Origin: Gillisia sp. CAL575 | GTDB lineage: Bacteria; Bacteroidota; Bacteroidia; Flavobacteriales; Flavobacteriaceae | Assembly: GCF_000403785.1 (NCBI RefSeq) | Contig: NZ_APHJ01000028.1 | Location: 1 to 64,000, forward strand | DNA length: 64,000 nt | Direction of reading: 5' to 3' | Shown here: piece after piece, positions 25,322 to 34,401 of the stretch | Position numbering within the stretch: the stretch's first letter is position 1 | How the letters are laid out: each line of letters starts with the position of its first letter | Notes under the pieces: model-generated | Told to the model about the DNA's origin: nothing | Databases searched by the model: none | Seen by the model: only the letters and a program-made list of their open reading frames with translations | Program-made: the position numbers and the translations under genes

Positions 25322-27190
25322 TTAAGAATCTTTCGCCCCTAGCTCAAAATAACGTTCTGTCTTGTTTTCTATGGAATCCTCAACTTCCTTAAGCTCTATA
25401 GACTTCTTTGCAATCTTATCTGAATCCAAAATTTCTAAAAATTCCTGCTGAATCTTTTCTTTCTTCTTTTCAAGATTAGCGATCTCCTTTTCAAGCTTAT
25501 TGAATTCTTTCTTTTCGTTATAGGTAAGTCCGCTTTCAGATTTTGCTTCAGATTTAGAAGCAACCTCTTTTACATTATTATTTTTAGATTTTCCGTTGGA
25601 TTCAGCAATCTGACTGTCCTCATATTCGCGATAATCAGAATAATTTCCTGGGAAATCTTCAACTTCAGCATTTCCTTGAAATACAAAAAGGTGATCCACA
25701 ATCTTATCCATGAAATACCTGTCGTGAGAAACTACCACTAGGCAACCAGGGAAATCCAATAAGAAATTCTCCAAAACATTCAGGGTAACTATATCCAGAT
25801 CGTTTGTAGGTTCATCTAAGATCAAGAAGTTAGGATTCTGAATAAGAACAGTACATAAATACAATCTCTTTCTTTCTCCACCACTTAATTTTTCTACAAA
25901 GTCATACTGCTTTTTACGATCAAAAAGGAAACGCTCTAATAGTTGCTGTGCAGAGATCTGTCTCCCTTTTTGAAGAGGAATATAATCGCCATATTCACGA
26001 ATAACATCAATTACTTTCTGTCCTGGTTTCGCTTGGATTCCACCTTGGGTATAATATCCAAATTTAATAGTTTCACCAATGGTTACTTTTCCCGAATCTG
26101 GTTTAATAGCTCCTGTCAAGATATTTAAGAAAGTAGATTTCCCGGTTCCATTTTTTCCAATGATCCCAATACGTTCTCCCTTTTGGAAGTTATATTCAAA
26201 TTTATCTAGCAATTGCTTGCCTTCATAACTTTTAGAAATTTTATGGATCTCCACGATCTTGCTTCCTAAGCGTTCCATATTGATCTCCAATTGAACCTGA
26301 TGATCTTTTCTTCTTTTAGAAGCGCGATCCTTGATCTCATGAAAATCATCTATTCTAGATTTAGATTTTGTGGTTCTTGCCTTTGGCTGTCTTCGCATCC
26401 AATCTAATTCCTTCTTAAAAAGCTGCTTTGCTTTATCGGTATTAGTTTGGTCCAATTCTATTCTGGCATCTTTTTTATCTAGGTAATAAGAGTAGTTTCC
26501 TTTATATGTATAAAGATTTCCATCTTCCAACTCTACGATCTCATTACACACATTTTCTAAGAAATACCTGTCGTGGGTAACCATAAAGATGGTGAAATTC
26601 TCTTTTTTAAAGAATTCTTCCAACCATTCTATCATATCCAGATCTAAATGGTTGGTAGGCTCATCCAGAATAATAAAATCTGGTTTGCTTAAAAGCATCA
26701 CGGTTAACGCAAGACGTTTCTTTTGTCCTCCGGAAAGATCACCTACTTTTTTATCTAGTTGATCCAGTTTCATCTTGAAAAGGATCTGAGTATATTGAGT
26801 TTCAAAATCCCATGCCTGATGCATTTCCATAAGCTCGAAAGCTTTTTGATATGCATCTGCATCCTCTGGATTCTCTAATGCTTTTTCATATTGTGCGATC
26901 ACTCGCATGATCTCGTTATCCGATGCAAAAATAGTTTCCTCTACCGTTAGCTTTGGATCAAGATCTGGCTCCTGAGCAAGGAAGGCCGAAGTAATACCTT
27001 TTCTGTATACAACTCTTCCATCATCTGGAGTTTCTGTACCGGCAAGTATATGTAATAAAGTGGTTTTCCCACTTCCGTTTTTTGCTACAAAGCCTACTTT
27101 TTGTCCTTCATTGATTCCGAAGGAAATATTAGAGAATAATCCAACTTCGCCAAAAGATTTAGCAATATTTTCAACCGATAAGTAATTCAC
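25322..27190 (-). CDS. ABC-F family ATPase
   Basis: About 622 residues with two ABC modules in one chain and no membrane segments, so this is a ribosome-acting ABC-F protein (Uup/EttA-like) rather than a transporter. Module 1 has GKNGSGKTTLL-type Walker A, LSGGQKKRLAL and ILDEPTNHLD; module 2 has GKNGTGKST, LSGGERKRLYL and ILDEPTNDLD. A C-terminal charged coiled coil (EKKEFNKLEKEIANLEKKKE) follows. I chose the GTG at 27190 (reading MNYLSVENIAKSFGE), because the upstream TTG at 27208 lies within a -7 box. The stop abuts the CCCGAAA array. Confidence 0.92.
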   Translation of the reverse strand: MNYLSVENIAKSFGEVGLFSNISFGINEGQKVGFVAKNGSGKTTLLHILAGTETPDDGRVVYRKGITSAFLAQEPDLDPKLTVEETIFASDNEIMRVIAQYEKALENPEDADAYQKAFELMEMHQAWDFETQYTQILFKMKLDQLDKKVGDLSGGQKKRLALTVMLLSKPDFIILDEPTNHLDLDMIEWLEEFFKKENFTIFMVTHDRYFLENVCNEIVELEDGNLYTYKGNYSYYLDKKDARIELDQTNTDKAKQLFKKELDWMRRQPKARTTKSKSRIDDFHEIKDRASKRRKDHQVQLEINMERLGSKIVEIHKISKSYEGKQLLDKFEYNFQKGERIGIIGKNGTGKSTFLNILTGAIKPDSGKVTIGETIKFGYYTQGGIQAKPGQKVIDVIREYGDYIPLQKGRQISAQQLLERFLFDRKKQYDFVEKLSGGERKRLYLCTVLIQNPNFLILDEPTNDLDIVTLNVLENFLLDFPGCLVVVSHDRYFMDKIVDHLFVFQGNAEVEDFPGNYSDYREYEDSQIAESNGKSKNNNVKEVASKSEAKSESGLTYNEKKEFNKLEKEIANLEKKKEKIQQEFLEILDSDKIAKKSIELKEVEDSIENKTERYFELGAKDS

Positions 27191-27205
27191 AGAATAAATT
27201 TTTTG

Positions 27206-27213
27206 CAAAAATA
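27206..27213 (-). promoter_or_regulatory. -7 promoter box (TATTTTTG) for the ABC-F gene
   Basis: A perfect TAnnTTTG match on the minus strand, 15 bases before the GTG at 27190. It overlaps the alternative TTG at 27208 and so argues against that start. Confidence 0.45.
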
Positions 27214-27244
27214 GCTAGAATTTACGGAGTTAAAAGAAGATTAG

Positions 27245-27275
27245 TTTTATTATTAGCCCACAACCGCTATATTTG
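27245..27275 (+). promoter_or_regulatory. Promoter of the polysaccharide locus (TTTT / TATATTTG)
   Basis: TATATTTG at 27268-27275 is a perfect -7 box, with TTTT at 27245-27248 (three of four -33 bases) at a spacing of 19. It precedes the first gene of the locus by 100 bases and is followed by a leader hairpin. Confidence 0.5.
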
Positions 27276-27286
27276 TTTTACAGGCT

Positions 27287-27323
27287 ATGCTTTCAAGGTT
27301 TATATTATTTGATTGAAAAGCAT
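27287..27323 (+). promoter_or_regulatory. Leader hairpin upstream of the export genes
   Basis: ATGCTTTCAA (27287-27296) pairs with TTGAAAAGCAT (27313-27323) with one bulged A; the loop is 16 bases. It lies between the predicted transcription start and the first start codon, where capsule operons often carry attenuation or antitermination elements. No T run follows, so it is not a plain terminator. Confidence 0.4.
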
Positions 27324-27375
27324 ATTCTTACCCAATATCTAGCTATTTTGAATTTATTTACATCGATCTCCGCTT

Positions 27376-28164
27376 ATGAATTATAAATTATTGGTATTTA
27401 TTGGAATTGTTGTTTTAAGTTTCACCTCATGCATTTCTACAAAAAAGATCACCTATTTGCAGCAGGATGAAACAGCGGTAGACAGCATTATTCAAATCCA
27501 ACGTCTTCAAAAACCATATAGAATTCAGATCAATGATCTTTTAAGTATTAGGGTAAAAGCACTCGACCAGGAATTAGTTGGGATGTTCAATCCTATTAAC
27601 GATGCGAATGTTGCAGCTACAGGGGAAGAAAGATTGTATTACGATGGGTTTTTAGTGGATCCTCACGGTAATATTAGAATTCCTTCTTTGGGGGAAATTA
27701 ATGTGATGGGTTTTACGGTGGATGAGGTGAGAGAGCGAATAGAAAAAGAATTATTAGATCAATACTTTAAAGATGAAGCAAATATTTTCGTAACCGTTAA
27801 ATTAGCAGGAATAAGATATACGACCTTAGGAGAAATAGGTTCGGGGAGTCAGGTGGTTTATAAAGAACAGGTGACAATTATGGAAGCAGTGGCAAATGCT
27901 GGAGGTGTAACTGAGTATGGGGATCTAACTAATATTAAAATTATAAGGCAATACCCTGGTGGTGAGAAAATACATAATATAGATCTCACCAGTATTAATG
28001 CAACTAAAAGTCCCTATTATTATATTCAACCCAACGACCTTATTTTAGTAGATCCATTACCTCAAAAAGCATTAGGCTTTGGAACTACGGGATTAGCTAC
28101 TGCAAGGGATATTGTAGGCGTAGTAACTTTACTTACTTCTGTAATCTTAATCTTTACAAGATAA
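27376..28164 (+). CDS. Outer-membrane polysaccharide export lipoprotein (Wza-like)
   Basis: A 262-residue lipoprotein of the polysaccharide biosynthesis/export family. The signal ends in a lipobox (LSFTSC, Cys19). A Poly_export domain (RIQINDLLSIRVKALDQELVGMF) and SLBB-type repeats (VKLAGIRYTTLGEIGSGSQV; YYYIQPNDLILVDPLPQKA) follow. A C-terminal hydrophobic helix (DIVGVVTLLTSVILIF) would span the outer membrane, as in Wza. The stop shares its last base with the start of the autokinase gene. It begins the glycan locus. Confidence 0.92.
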   Translation: MNYKLLVFIGIVVLSFTSCISTKKITYLQQDETAVDSIIQIQRLQKPYRIQINDLLSIRVKALDQELVGMFNPINDANVAATGEERLYYDGFLVDPHGNIRIPSLGEINVMGFTVDEVRERIEKELLDQYFKDEANIFVTVKLAGIRYTTLGEIGSGSQVVYKEQVTIMEAVANAGGVTEYGDLTNIKIIRQYPGGEKIHNIDLTSINATKSPYYYIQPNDLILVDPLPQKALGFGTTGLATARDIVGVVTLLTSVILIFTR

Positions 28165-30632
28165 TGGCAAATGAAGATGATCATATTTCCGATGTAGGTT
28201 CTACTTTCGATTTTAAAGGCTTTCTTCTTAAAATTCTAAGTTACTGGCAACTTATTCTTGTTTCTGTTGCAATCAGTATGGCGGTAGCTTATTATAATAA
28301 TGTTAGGAAATTACCAGTTTACCAGTTAGGAAATTCCATTTCCATTAAAGATGATCAAAATCCTTTTTTTAGTGCAAATACCAGTCTTACTTTTAATTGG
28401 GGGGGGACATCAGATAAGGTAACAACCGCTACTACCATTTTAAGATCCCGATCTCATAATGAGGAGGTTGTTTCTAAACTTCAATATTATCTCGAATATT
28501 TAAAGGAAGGCGAATATCAAAGAGTGGATGCTTATGGAAGTACTCCCTTTATAATCACAGTAGATACAACTCGTTTCCAAGCTGTAGGTTTACCAATTAC
28601 AATTACTTTTAAATCTGAAGACAGTTTTAATTTAAAAGCAAATCTTCCATCTTCCTTTGCTACACAGAATTTCGGGACTAAAGAAAAGGGATCTTTGAGT
28701 TTAGATACTCAGGAATTCAGTCGAGATTTTAAGGTTGGGGAAGCTATTCAATTACCATTTTTTAGTGGTTTAGTAACTAGGAGTAATCAAGCCCTTCAGG
28801 TAGGAACACCATTTTATATCAGTTTCATGAATTTCGATTCAGCTGTAGGACGATATCGCGGTTTGGGAATTGGAAATGATAATTTTAATGGATCTATGAT
28901 CAATTTGTCTATGACGGGCGGTAATAAAGCCCGGATCGTAGAATATTTAAATGGAACAGTGGCCGTGTTGAGCCAGAATATGCTAGAACGTAAGAATTTG
29001 TTTGCCACAAAAACTATTAGATTTATAGATAGTAGCCTAGCGGTGAAATCAAGGGAATTGAAAGTAGTGGAAGATGAACTTAATGATTTCAGAAATGAAA
29101 ATGCAATATTAGACATCTCAGCAGAAAGTTCTCAAATTTCAACTAAACTTGCAGGATTTGATGTGCGCAAAGAAGATATTAGGAGGCAACTCGCATATTT
29201 TGGCACGTTGGAAAGTTATCTCCAAACTAAGACAGATTATTCTAATGTACCAGCCCCATCTGTAGCAGGTATTAATGAAGGAAGTATTACTTCCGGGGTG
29301 GGCAAGATCTTGGAATTATCTCAGGAACGAAGTAAATATCAATATTCACTTAAAGAAAATTCCCCAGTTTTTGCAGATATAGATAGGCAGATCAATTCGG
29401 TAAAGACGGTATTATTAGAGAATATAAGCTCTTCTACAGGGCTTTTACAAGGAGAATTAAGATCCATCAACGGGCAAATAGCACAATCTGAAGCTGCAAT
29501 TAAAAAGTTGCCGCAGGAGGAACAAGATCTTCTTAAGATCCAGAGAAAATATAGCATTAGTGAAAAAACTTATAGTCTCTTTCTGGAGAAAAGGAGTGAG
29601 GCAAGTTTAATTAAAGCGGCGAATGTGAGCGATGTAATGATCATTGATGGCGCTAAGGATACAGGCGGAGGGAAAATTGGACCAAATACTCAATTGAATT
29701 ATGTAATGGCTTTGTTGGTGGGCGCTGTTATTCCTTTGGTTTTTGTGTTTCTTATCGTTTTTTTAAATACAAATGTGTTAAATGCTCAGGAAGTATCTAG
29801 ATTATCACCGATACCAATTTTGGGATTAATAGGTAAAAATAAGGCAGAAGCGAATTTAGTAGTATTTGAAAAACCAAAATCTGCTATTTCTGAGAGCTTT
29901 AGAGGAATCCGGAGTAGTTTGCAGTTTATGTATAAGAAATTAAGCCTTACAGGTTCCAAAACTGTGATGATTACCTCTTCTGTATCTGGGGAGGGTAAAA
30001 CTTTTTGCGCAATGAATTTAGCCACTGTTTTTGCGCTAAGTGAAAAGAAAACCGTTTTACTTGGATTGGATTTACGTAAGCCAAAGATCTTTGATGATTT
30101 TGAATTAAATAATGATCTGGGAGTTGTGAATTATTTAATAGGTGATAATAACGTAGATGAAATAATTCAACCAAGTAAAATTCCGTTTCTAGATGTAATT
30201 ACCGCAGGGCCAATTCCCCCGAACCCATCTGAATTATTAATGGGTGACCAAATGGAAGTACTGATGGTTGAATTAAAGGAGAAGTATGATTACATCATTA
30301 TGGATACACCTCCAATAGGAATTGTTGCAGATGCTATGAATTTGGTAAAATATGCAGATGCTACCTTATACTTAATTAGACAGGATTACACCAAAAGGGG
30401 AATGTTGGAATCTATAAATGAAAAATATGATAAAGGAGAAATTAAGAACATCAGTTTTGTTCTAAATTATTTCCAACATAGAGCAAAATATGGCTATGGT
30501 TACGGTTATGGTTACGGCTATGGATACGGTTATGGCTATTCTTACAATAAATACAATGCTTATGGAGAAGCGCCATCCAAATTAGGTCAGCTTAAGAAAA
30601 CTTGGAAGAAAGTGATGCGAAATTTTGAATAA
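28164..30632 (+). CDS. Polysaccharide co-polymerase / tyrosine autokinase (Wzc-like)
   Basis: An 822-residue inner-membrane protein. A first membrane helix (YWQLILVSVAISMAVAYY) and a second one (VMALLVGAVIPLVFVFLIVFL, near 520) flank a large periplasmic coiled region. The C-terminal BY-kinase has Walker A TSSVSGEGKTF (about 604-614), Walker A' LGLDLRKPKIF and Walker B YDYIIMDTPPIG. The last ~45 residues hold eight Tyr-Gly pairs plus more Tyr, the usual autophosphorylation cluster. Wzc proteins control chain length and export with the Wza partner encoded just upstream. Confidence 0.95.
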   Translation: MANEDDHISDVGSTFDFKGFLLKILSYWQLILVSVAISMAVAYYNNVRKLPVYQLGNSISIKDDQNPFFSANTSLTFNWGGTSDKVTTATTILRSRSHNEEVVSKLQYYLEYLKEGEYQRVDAYGSTPFIITVDTTRFQAVGLPITITFKSEDSFNLKANLPSSFATQNFGTKEKGSLSLDTQEFSRDFKVGEAIQLPFFSGLVTRSNQALQVGTPFYISFMNFDSAVGRYRGLGIGNDNFNGSMINLSMTGGNKARIVEYLNGTVAVLSQNMLERKNLFATKTIRFIDSSLAVKSRELKVVEDELNDFRNENAILDISAESSQISTKLAGFDVRKEDIRRQLAYFGTLESYLQTKTDYSNVPAPSVAGINEGSITSGVGKILELSQERSKYQYSLKENSPVFADIDRQINSVKTVLLENISSSTGLLQGELRSINGQIAQSEAAIKKLPQEEQDLLKIQRKYSISEKTYSLFLEKRSEASLIKAANVSDVMIIDGAKDTGGGKIGPNTQLNYVMALLVGAVIPLVFVFLIVFLNTNVLNAQEVSRLSPIPILGLIGKNKAEANLVVFEKPKSAISESFRGIRSSLQFMYKKLSLTGSKTVMITSSVSGEGKTFCAMNLATVFALSEKKTVLLGLDLRKPKIFDDFELNNDLGVVNYLIGDNNVDEIIQPSKIPFLDVITAGPIPPNPSELLMGDQMEVLMVELKEKYDYIIMDTPPIGIVADAMNLVKYADATLYLIRQDYTKRGMLESINEKYDKGEIKNISFVLNYFQHRAKYGYGYGYGYGYGYGYGYSYNKYNAYGEAPSKLGQLKKTWKKVMRNFE
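30489..30539 (+). repeat. Hexanucleotide repeat coding for the (Tyr-Gly)8 tail
   Basis: Eight TAYGGN units plus a final TAT, with wobble-base variation between units. Changes in copy number would be in frame and alter the number of phosphorylatable Tyr residues. Confidence 0.8.
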
Positions 30633-30640
30633 GATTGAAG

Positions 30641-30696
30641 TTGTGAGTTGTGAGTTTCCTGTTGTCAGTTATCAGTTGTGGGTTCTCAGTTGTCGT
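30641..30696. repeat. GTTGT-type repeats left of the four-helix-bundle gene
   Basis: Imperfect direct repeats of about 10 bases (TTGTGAGTTGTGAG, GTTGTCAGTT, ATCAGTTGTGGGTT, CTCAGTTGTCG). GTTGTGGGTT (30675-30684) is the exact complement of AACCCACAAC at 31093-31102, on the other side of the gene. Confidence 0.6.
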
Positions 30697-30731
30697 TTTG
30701 ATTTTAATTTAATTTATTAATAAAAAAAGGT

Positions 30732-31094
30732 TTGAAGAGTTATAAGGATCTGGATATATATAATTTAGCATTTTCGTACGCAGTTGAAGTGCATAAAATT
30801 TCTATGAAACTGCCTAAATTTGAACTTTATGAGCAGGGAAGTCAAATAAGAAGATCTTCCAAAAGTATAAAAGATAATATTGTTGAAGGTTATGGAAGAC
30901 GGACTTATAAACAGGATTTTATTAAATTTTTAATTTATGCACATGCCTCCTTATTAGAATGTTATTCTCAATTAGAAATGATTGATGAATTATATGATTT
31001 TCCTGAAATAAAAGAACTGAAACATAATTATGACAAATTAGGAGGCAAGATATATTCGTTTATTCAATATGTGGAAAATAATTGGAAAACCTAA
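30732..31094 (+). CDS. Four-helix-bundle protein (23S rRNA intervening-sequence protein family)
   Basis: A 120-residue all-helical protein matching the S23/TIGR02436 family: [20 protein letters not shown] at the start, then [20 protein letters not shown] and [20 protein letters not shown]. Such genes occur in 23S rRNA intervening sequences and scattered in polysaccharide clusters; their role is unknown, though the related Avd protein of diversity-generating retroelements binds nucleic acid. The start is TTG at 30732. Inverted GTTGT-rich repeats flank it and it interrupts the export genes, suggesting insertion. Confidence 0.9.
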   Translation: MKSYKDLDIYNLAFSYAVEVHKISMKLPKFELYEQGSQIRRSSKSIKDNIVEGYGRRTYKQDFIKFLIYAHASLLECYSQLEMIDELYDFPEIKELKHNYDKLGGKIYSFIQYVENNWKT

Positions 31095-31115
31095 CCCACA
31101 ACCTACAACCTACAA
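31092..31115. repeat. Inverted counterpart of the GTTGT repeats, right of the four-helix-bundle gene
   Basis: AACCCACAAC-CTACAAC-CTACAACC directly after (and overlapping) the stop codon. On the other strand it reads GGTTGTAGGTTGTAGGTTGT, the same unit as on the left side, inverted. Confidence 0.6.
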
Positions 31116-31133
31116 CCGATACCTTTCACAATT

Positions 31134-31994
31134 ATGAGCGAAGCGAATAAAGACTGGCTTTACGAAATAACACCCAAACGTAAACTAATAGATCTCAACT
31201 TCCAAGAAATTTGGAGATATCGAGATCTGTTAATATTATTCGTGAAGCGAGATATTGTAACTGTTTACAAACAAACCATTTTAGGGCCGCTATGGTTTTT
31301 AATTCAGCCATTGTTTACCTCAGTGATTTTTACCTTGGTTTTTAATAATATAGCCAGTATCCCAACTGGGAATATCCCTCCATTTTTATTCAATTTAACG
31401 GGAATTACTGCTTGGAATTACTTTAGCCAATGCTTATCTGGAACATCAAATACCTTTTCTGCAAATGCAGGAATATTTGGTAAGGTTTATTTCCCCCGGG
31501 TTATCATGCCTTTAAAAACGGTGATTTCCAATCTCTTTAAATTTGGAATACAATTAATTATATTGATAGTATTTTATATTTATTATCTATTTCAAGATTT
31601 TGATATATCACCTAATTTGAACCTAGTTTTATTCCCTATCTATGTTTTAATGATGGCCTTTTTGGGACTGGGAGCTGGAATGACAATTTCTGCATTAACT
31701 ACAAAATATAGAGATTTATCGGTGCTAATGGGTTTTGCTACTACATTATTAATGTATATTTCGGCGGTACCATACCCATTAAGCCAAGTGGAATCTAAAA
31801 TGCCAGACTGGGTTTGGTTAGTAAAATATAATCCATTAACTCAAATTATTGAAGGCTTTAGATATATGATTTTAGACACCGGAACCTTTACTTTTACTGG
31901 GTTTATCTATACTTTATCACTATCTTTTTTATTGTTTTTATTTGGCTTAATAGTCTTTAATAAGACGGAGAAGAATTTTATTGACACGGTTTAG
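31134..31994 (+). CDS. ABC-2 polysaccharide/O-antigen export permease (Wzm-like)
   Basis: A 286-residue inner-membrane permease with six hydrophobic segments. The N-terminal motif YRDLLILFVKRDIVTVYKQTILGPLWF is the usual amphipathic start of TagG/Wzm permeases, and VWLVKYNPLTQIIEGFRYMI lies before the last helix. With a Wzt-type ATPase it moves lipid-linked glycan across the inner membrane. The partner ATPase gene is not adjacent: an AT-rich gap and an exostosin-like gene lie between. Confidence 0.93.
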   Translation: MSEANKDWLYEITPKRKLIDLNFQEIWRYRDLLILFVKRDIVTVYKQTILGPLWFLIQPLFTSVIFTLVFNNIASIPTGNIPPFLFNLTGITAWNYFSQCLSGTSNTFSANAGIFGKVYFPRVIMPLKTVISNLFKFGIQLIILIVFYIYYLFQDFDISPNLNLVLFPIYVLMMAFLGLGAGMTISALTTKYRDLSVLMGFATTLLMYISAVPYPLSQVESKMPDWVWLVKYNPLTQIIEGFRYMILDTGTFTFTGFIYTLSLSFLLFLFGLIVFNKTEKNFIDTV

Positions 31995-32248
31995 AAGTTT
32001 GTTTTAATTTTTTTAAGAAATTTTAATAGATTCTGTAATTGATCCATAAGTTGATTAGAGATAATTACAATTTGAGAATATGATAGGCAAGTGTAATACT
32101 AACTTTGATGAGTTTGAATTTTGCTCAATTGGGTTAAGATTATTATTGTACAAATCAATTACTTTTTTCAGTTATTATAATCTTTCTTTAAAAAACTGGT
32201 TTATAGAATTTTAAATTAATTATAATGTGATTGTGAATTTTTTTAAAT

Positions 32249-33100
32249 ATGGTAATTACTCTTAATTCTGACCTACGTTTACTTCAAGAAATACGGTTAA
32301 TTCAAGCTTTATCTGAAAGTGCATTCAAAGTAAGTGTAAAGGAAAGTGATCTTTATAAGTTATCACCTATCATAAATAAATTCAATATTTGTTTTGTTAC
32401 AAATCAAGATATAGCCTTGGATTTTAAAAAGATAACAAGCATCGATCATTCAATACCTATAAGTTCAATTGGAAATATTAATCGTAACTTAATTTTTCCT
32501 CATAATATTTGTACTCATTTAAAAGATAATTGGAATACAAAGAGAAAATTGCAATTTAGCTTCTCAGGTTTTGTATCGGTTGAGCGAAAAAAAGAAATTT
32601 TTAAATGGATAGATCTCAATAGGAATAGAAATCTTTTTATTCTAATAAATCGAATATTACTAATGAGATTTCTATCACTTGGCATGTGGAGAATAAAAAA
32701 TTTAATTGGTTCTTCAAAATCTTTATTGGTGGAGATTAACTTTTCTTCTAAGGGTAGAAAATTTCCTGGAAAAACATGGGATCGTCAATATTATAATACG
32801 CTCTTGAATTCGGAATTTGTACTCTGTCCATCTGGTGATTATATCTGGACTTATCGTTTTTTTGAAAGTATATTAGCAGGAGCAATACCTGTAATTGAAG
32901 CAGAATGTGATGCCTATAAAGGATTTAGATATAGATTTATGCATGAAGATATTAAAGACTTTGTCTGGACTAAAGAAGATGCAGATTATAATTATGAATT
33001 GTGTCTTTCTAAAATCACCATTCCTTTAGCTATATTAAATGAAGAACTTAATAAATTAAAGAAAGATTCAGAAAATTATACTAACAAAGTTTCTATCTAA
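32249..33100 (+). CDS. Exostosin-like (GT47-type) glycosyltransferase
   Basis: A 283-residue soluble protein. The C-terminal half carries the exostosin-like signature: YYNTLLNSEFVLCPSGDYIW, then FFESILAGAIPVIEAECD. This is the nucleotide-sugar-binding half of a GT-B enzyme. The N-terminal half is short and weakly conserved. The gene is AT-rich and sits alone between wzm-like and wzt-like genes, 254 bases after the former. In that gap a TAACTTTG (32100-32107) could be a -7 box, with TTTG 25 bases upstream (long spacing). Confidence 0.72.
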   Translation: MVITLNSDLRLLQEIRLIQALSESAFKVSVKESDLYKLSPIINKFNICFVTNQDIALDFKKITSIDHSIPISSIGNINRNLIFPHNICTHLKDNWNTKRKLQFSFSGFVSVERKKEIFKWIDLNRNRNLFILINRILLMRFLSLGMWRIKNLIGSSKSLLVEINFSSKGRKFPGKTWDRQYYNTLLNSEFVLCPSGDYIWTYRFFESILAGAIPVIEAECDAYKGFRYRFMHEDIKDFVWTKEDADYNYELCLSKITIPLAILNEELNKLKKDSENYTNKVSI

Positions 33101-33134
33101 ATTAGATTATTTATATAAATTTTAGTTCCCCTAA

Positions 33135-34397
33135 ATGAGCGTAATACTTAAAGCAGAAAATATCTCCAAACAATACCGATTGGGAACAGTTGGTACAGGT
33201 ACTATTTCAGATGATCTGAAACGTTGGTGGTATAATATCAGAGGTTTAGAAGATCCATTTTTGAAAGTGGGTGCTATTAATGATCGCAGTATTATGGCGG
33301 TTGAAGATTATGTATGGGCTTTACGCGATATTAATTTTGAGGTTAAACAAGGAGAGGTATTAGGAATTATCGGTAAAAATGGTGCAGGGAAGTCTACGCT
33401 GCTCAAAATTTTATCTAGGGTAACTTCGCCAACCACTGGAAGTATTAAAACTAGAGGGCGAATTGCATCTTTATTAGAAGTGGGAACTGGGTTTCATGGA
33501 GAACTTACTGGAAGAGAAAATATTTTTATGAATGGTGCCATTCTGGGGATGACTAAAAATGAAATAAGATCTAAATTAGATGAAATAATAGATTTTTCTG
33601 GATGCGAAATGTACATAGATACTCCAGTGAAAAGGTATAGTAGTGGAATGACCGTACGTCTTGGTTTTGCGGTTGCTGCTCATTTAGAACCAGAAATATT
33701 GGTAGTAGATGAGGTATTGGCTGTTGGTGATGTAGATTTCCAGAAAAAGGCTATTGGAAAAATGCATAACTTATCTCATGGAGAAGGAAGAACAGTACTT
33801 TTTGTAAGTCATAATATGGCAAGTGTAAAAACCTTGTGTAATCGTGGTTTGGTATTAGAAAATGGATGTTCTGCTTTTGTAGGGAATACTGAAAATGCAA
33901 TTTCCTATTATCTCAAGGGCGAAAATATCAAAGGAAATCTTAAAGAATTTGGTGAAGAATTTAATAGGGATTCATTTCACATAATAAGAATGTACCTCCA
34001 AAACACTTCCAATACTTATCAAGATGTACTTCTGGAGGATAAAGATATTGAGTTGGTCACAGAATTAAATATCAAGATCACGGATGCATCAAGATATCAT
34101 ATAACCTATCATTTACATAATGAAATGGGAGAAGCTATGTTTTCATTTTCTAATTCCAAATCTGGAGAAATTCTTAGAGAAGGTAAAAATAAAGTAACAT
34201 GTTTTTTTCCTGAATCATATTTTCAAGCTGGGCAATATTTTTTAAGCTTTTTTATAATAAAAGACAGAAGGGATGCGGTTTTTATGGAAAAGGATATCTT
34301 AAGCTTCACAATTGTGAACGCATCCAGAGAAATAGGAGTTTATATGGGTACGGAACCTGGCTATATTAAACCCACATTCAATTGGGAAATTCAATAA
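33135..34397 (+). CDS. ABC-type polysaccharide export ATPase with C-terminal glycan-binding domain (Wzt-like)
   Basis: 420 residues. The N-terminal ATPase has Walker A GIIGKNGAGKSTLL (about 76-89), signature KRYSSGMTVRLGF and Walker B ILVVDEVLAVGD, with the extra N-terminal loop typical of Wzt/TagH. Residues from about 260 form a beta-rich domain (DIELVTELNIKITDASRYH, YFLSFFIIKDRRD) equivalent to Wzt_C, which in O8/O9a-type systems binds the finished chain end. Partner permease: 31134-31994. The next gene follows after 4 bases. Confidence 0.95.
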   Translation: MSVILKAENISKQYRLGTVGTGTISDDLKRWWYNIRGLEDPFLKVGAINDRSIMAVEDYVWALRDINFEVKQGEVLGIIGKNGAGKSTLLKILSRVTSPTTGSIKTRGRIASLLEVGTGFHGELTGRENIFMNGAILGMTKNEIRSKLDEIIDFSGCEMYIDTPVKRYSSGMTVRLGFAVAAHLEPEILVVDEVLAVGDVDFQKKAIGKMHNLSHGEGRTVLFVSHNMASVKTLCNRGLVLENGCSAFVGNTENAISYYLKGENIKGNLKEFGEEFNRDSFHIIRMYLQNTSNTYQDVLLEDKDIELVTELNIKITDASRYHITYHLHNEMGEAMFSFSNSKSGEILREGKNKVTCFFPESYFQAGQYFLSFFIIKDRRDAVFMEKDILSFTIVNASREIGVYMGTEPGYIKPTFNWEIQ

Positions 34398-34401
34398 AAA
34401 T

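Noticed and set aside
27191-27208. TTG start for the ABC-F protein at 27208
   Set aside because: A perfect -7 promoter box overlaps that codon, and the conserved family start corresponds to the GTG at 27190.
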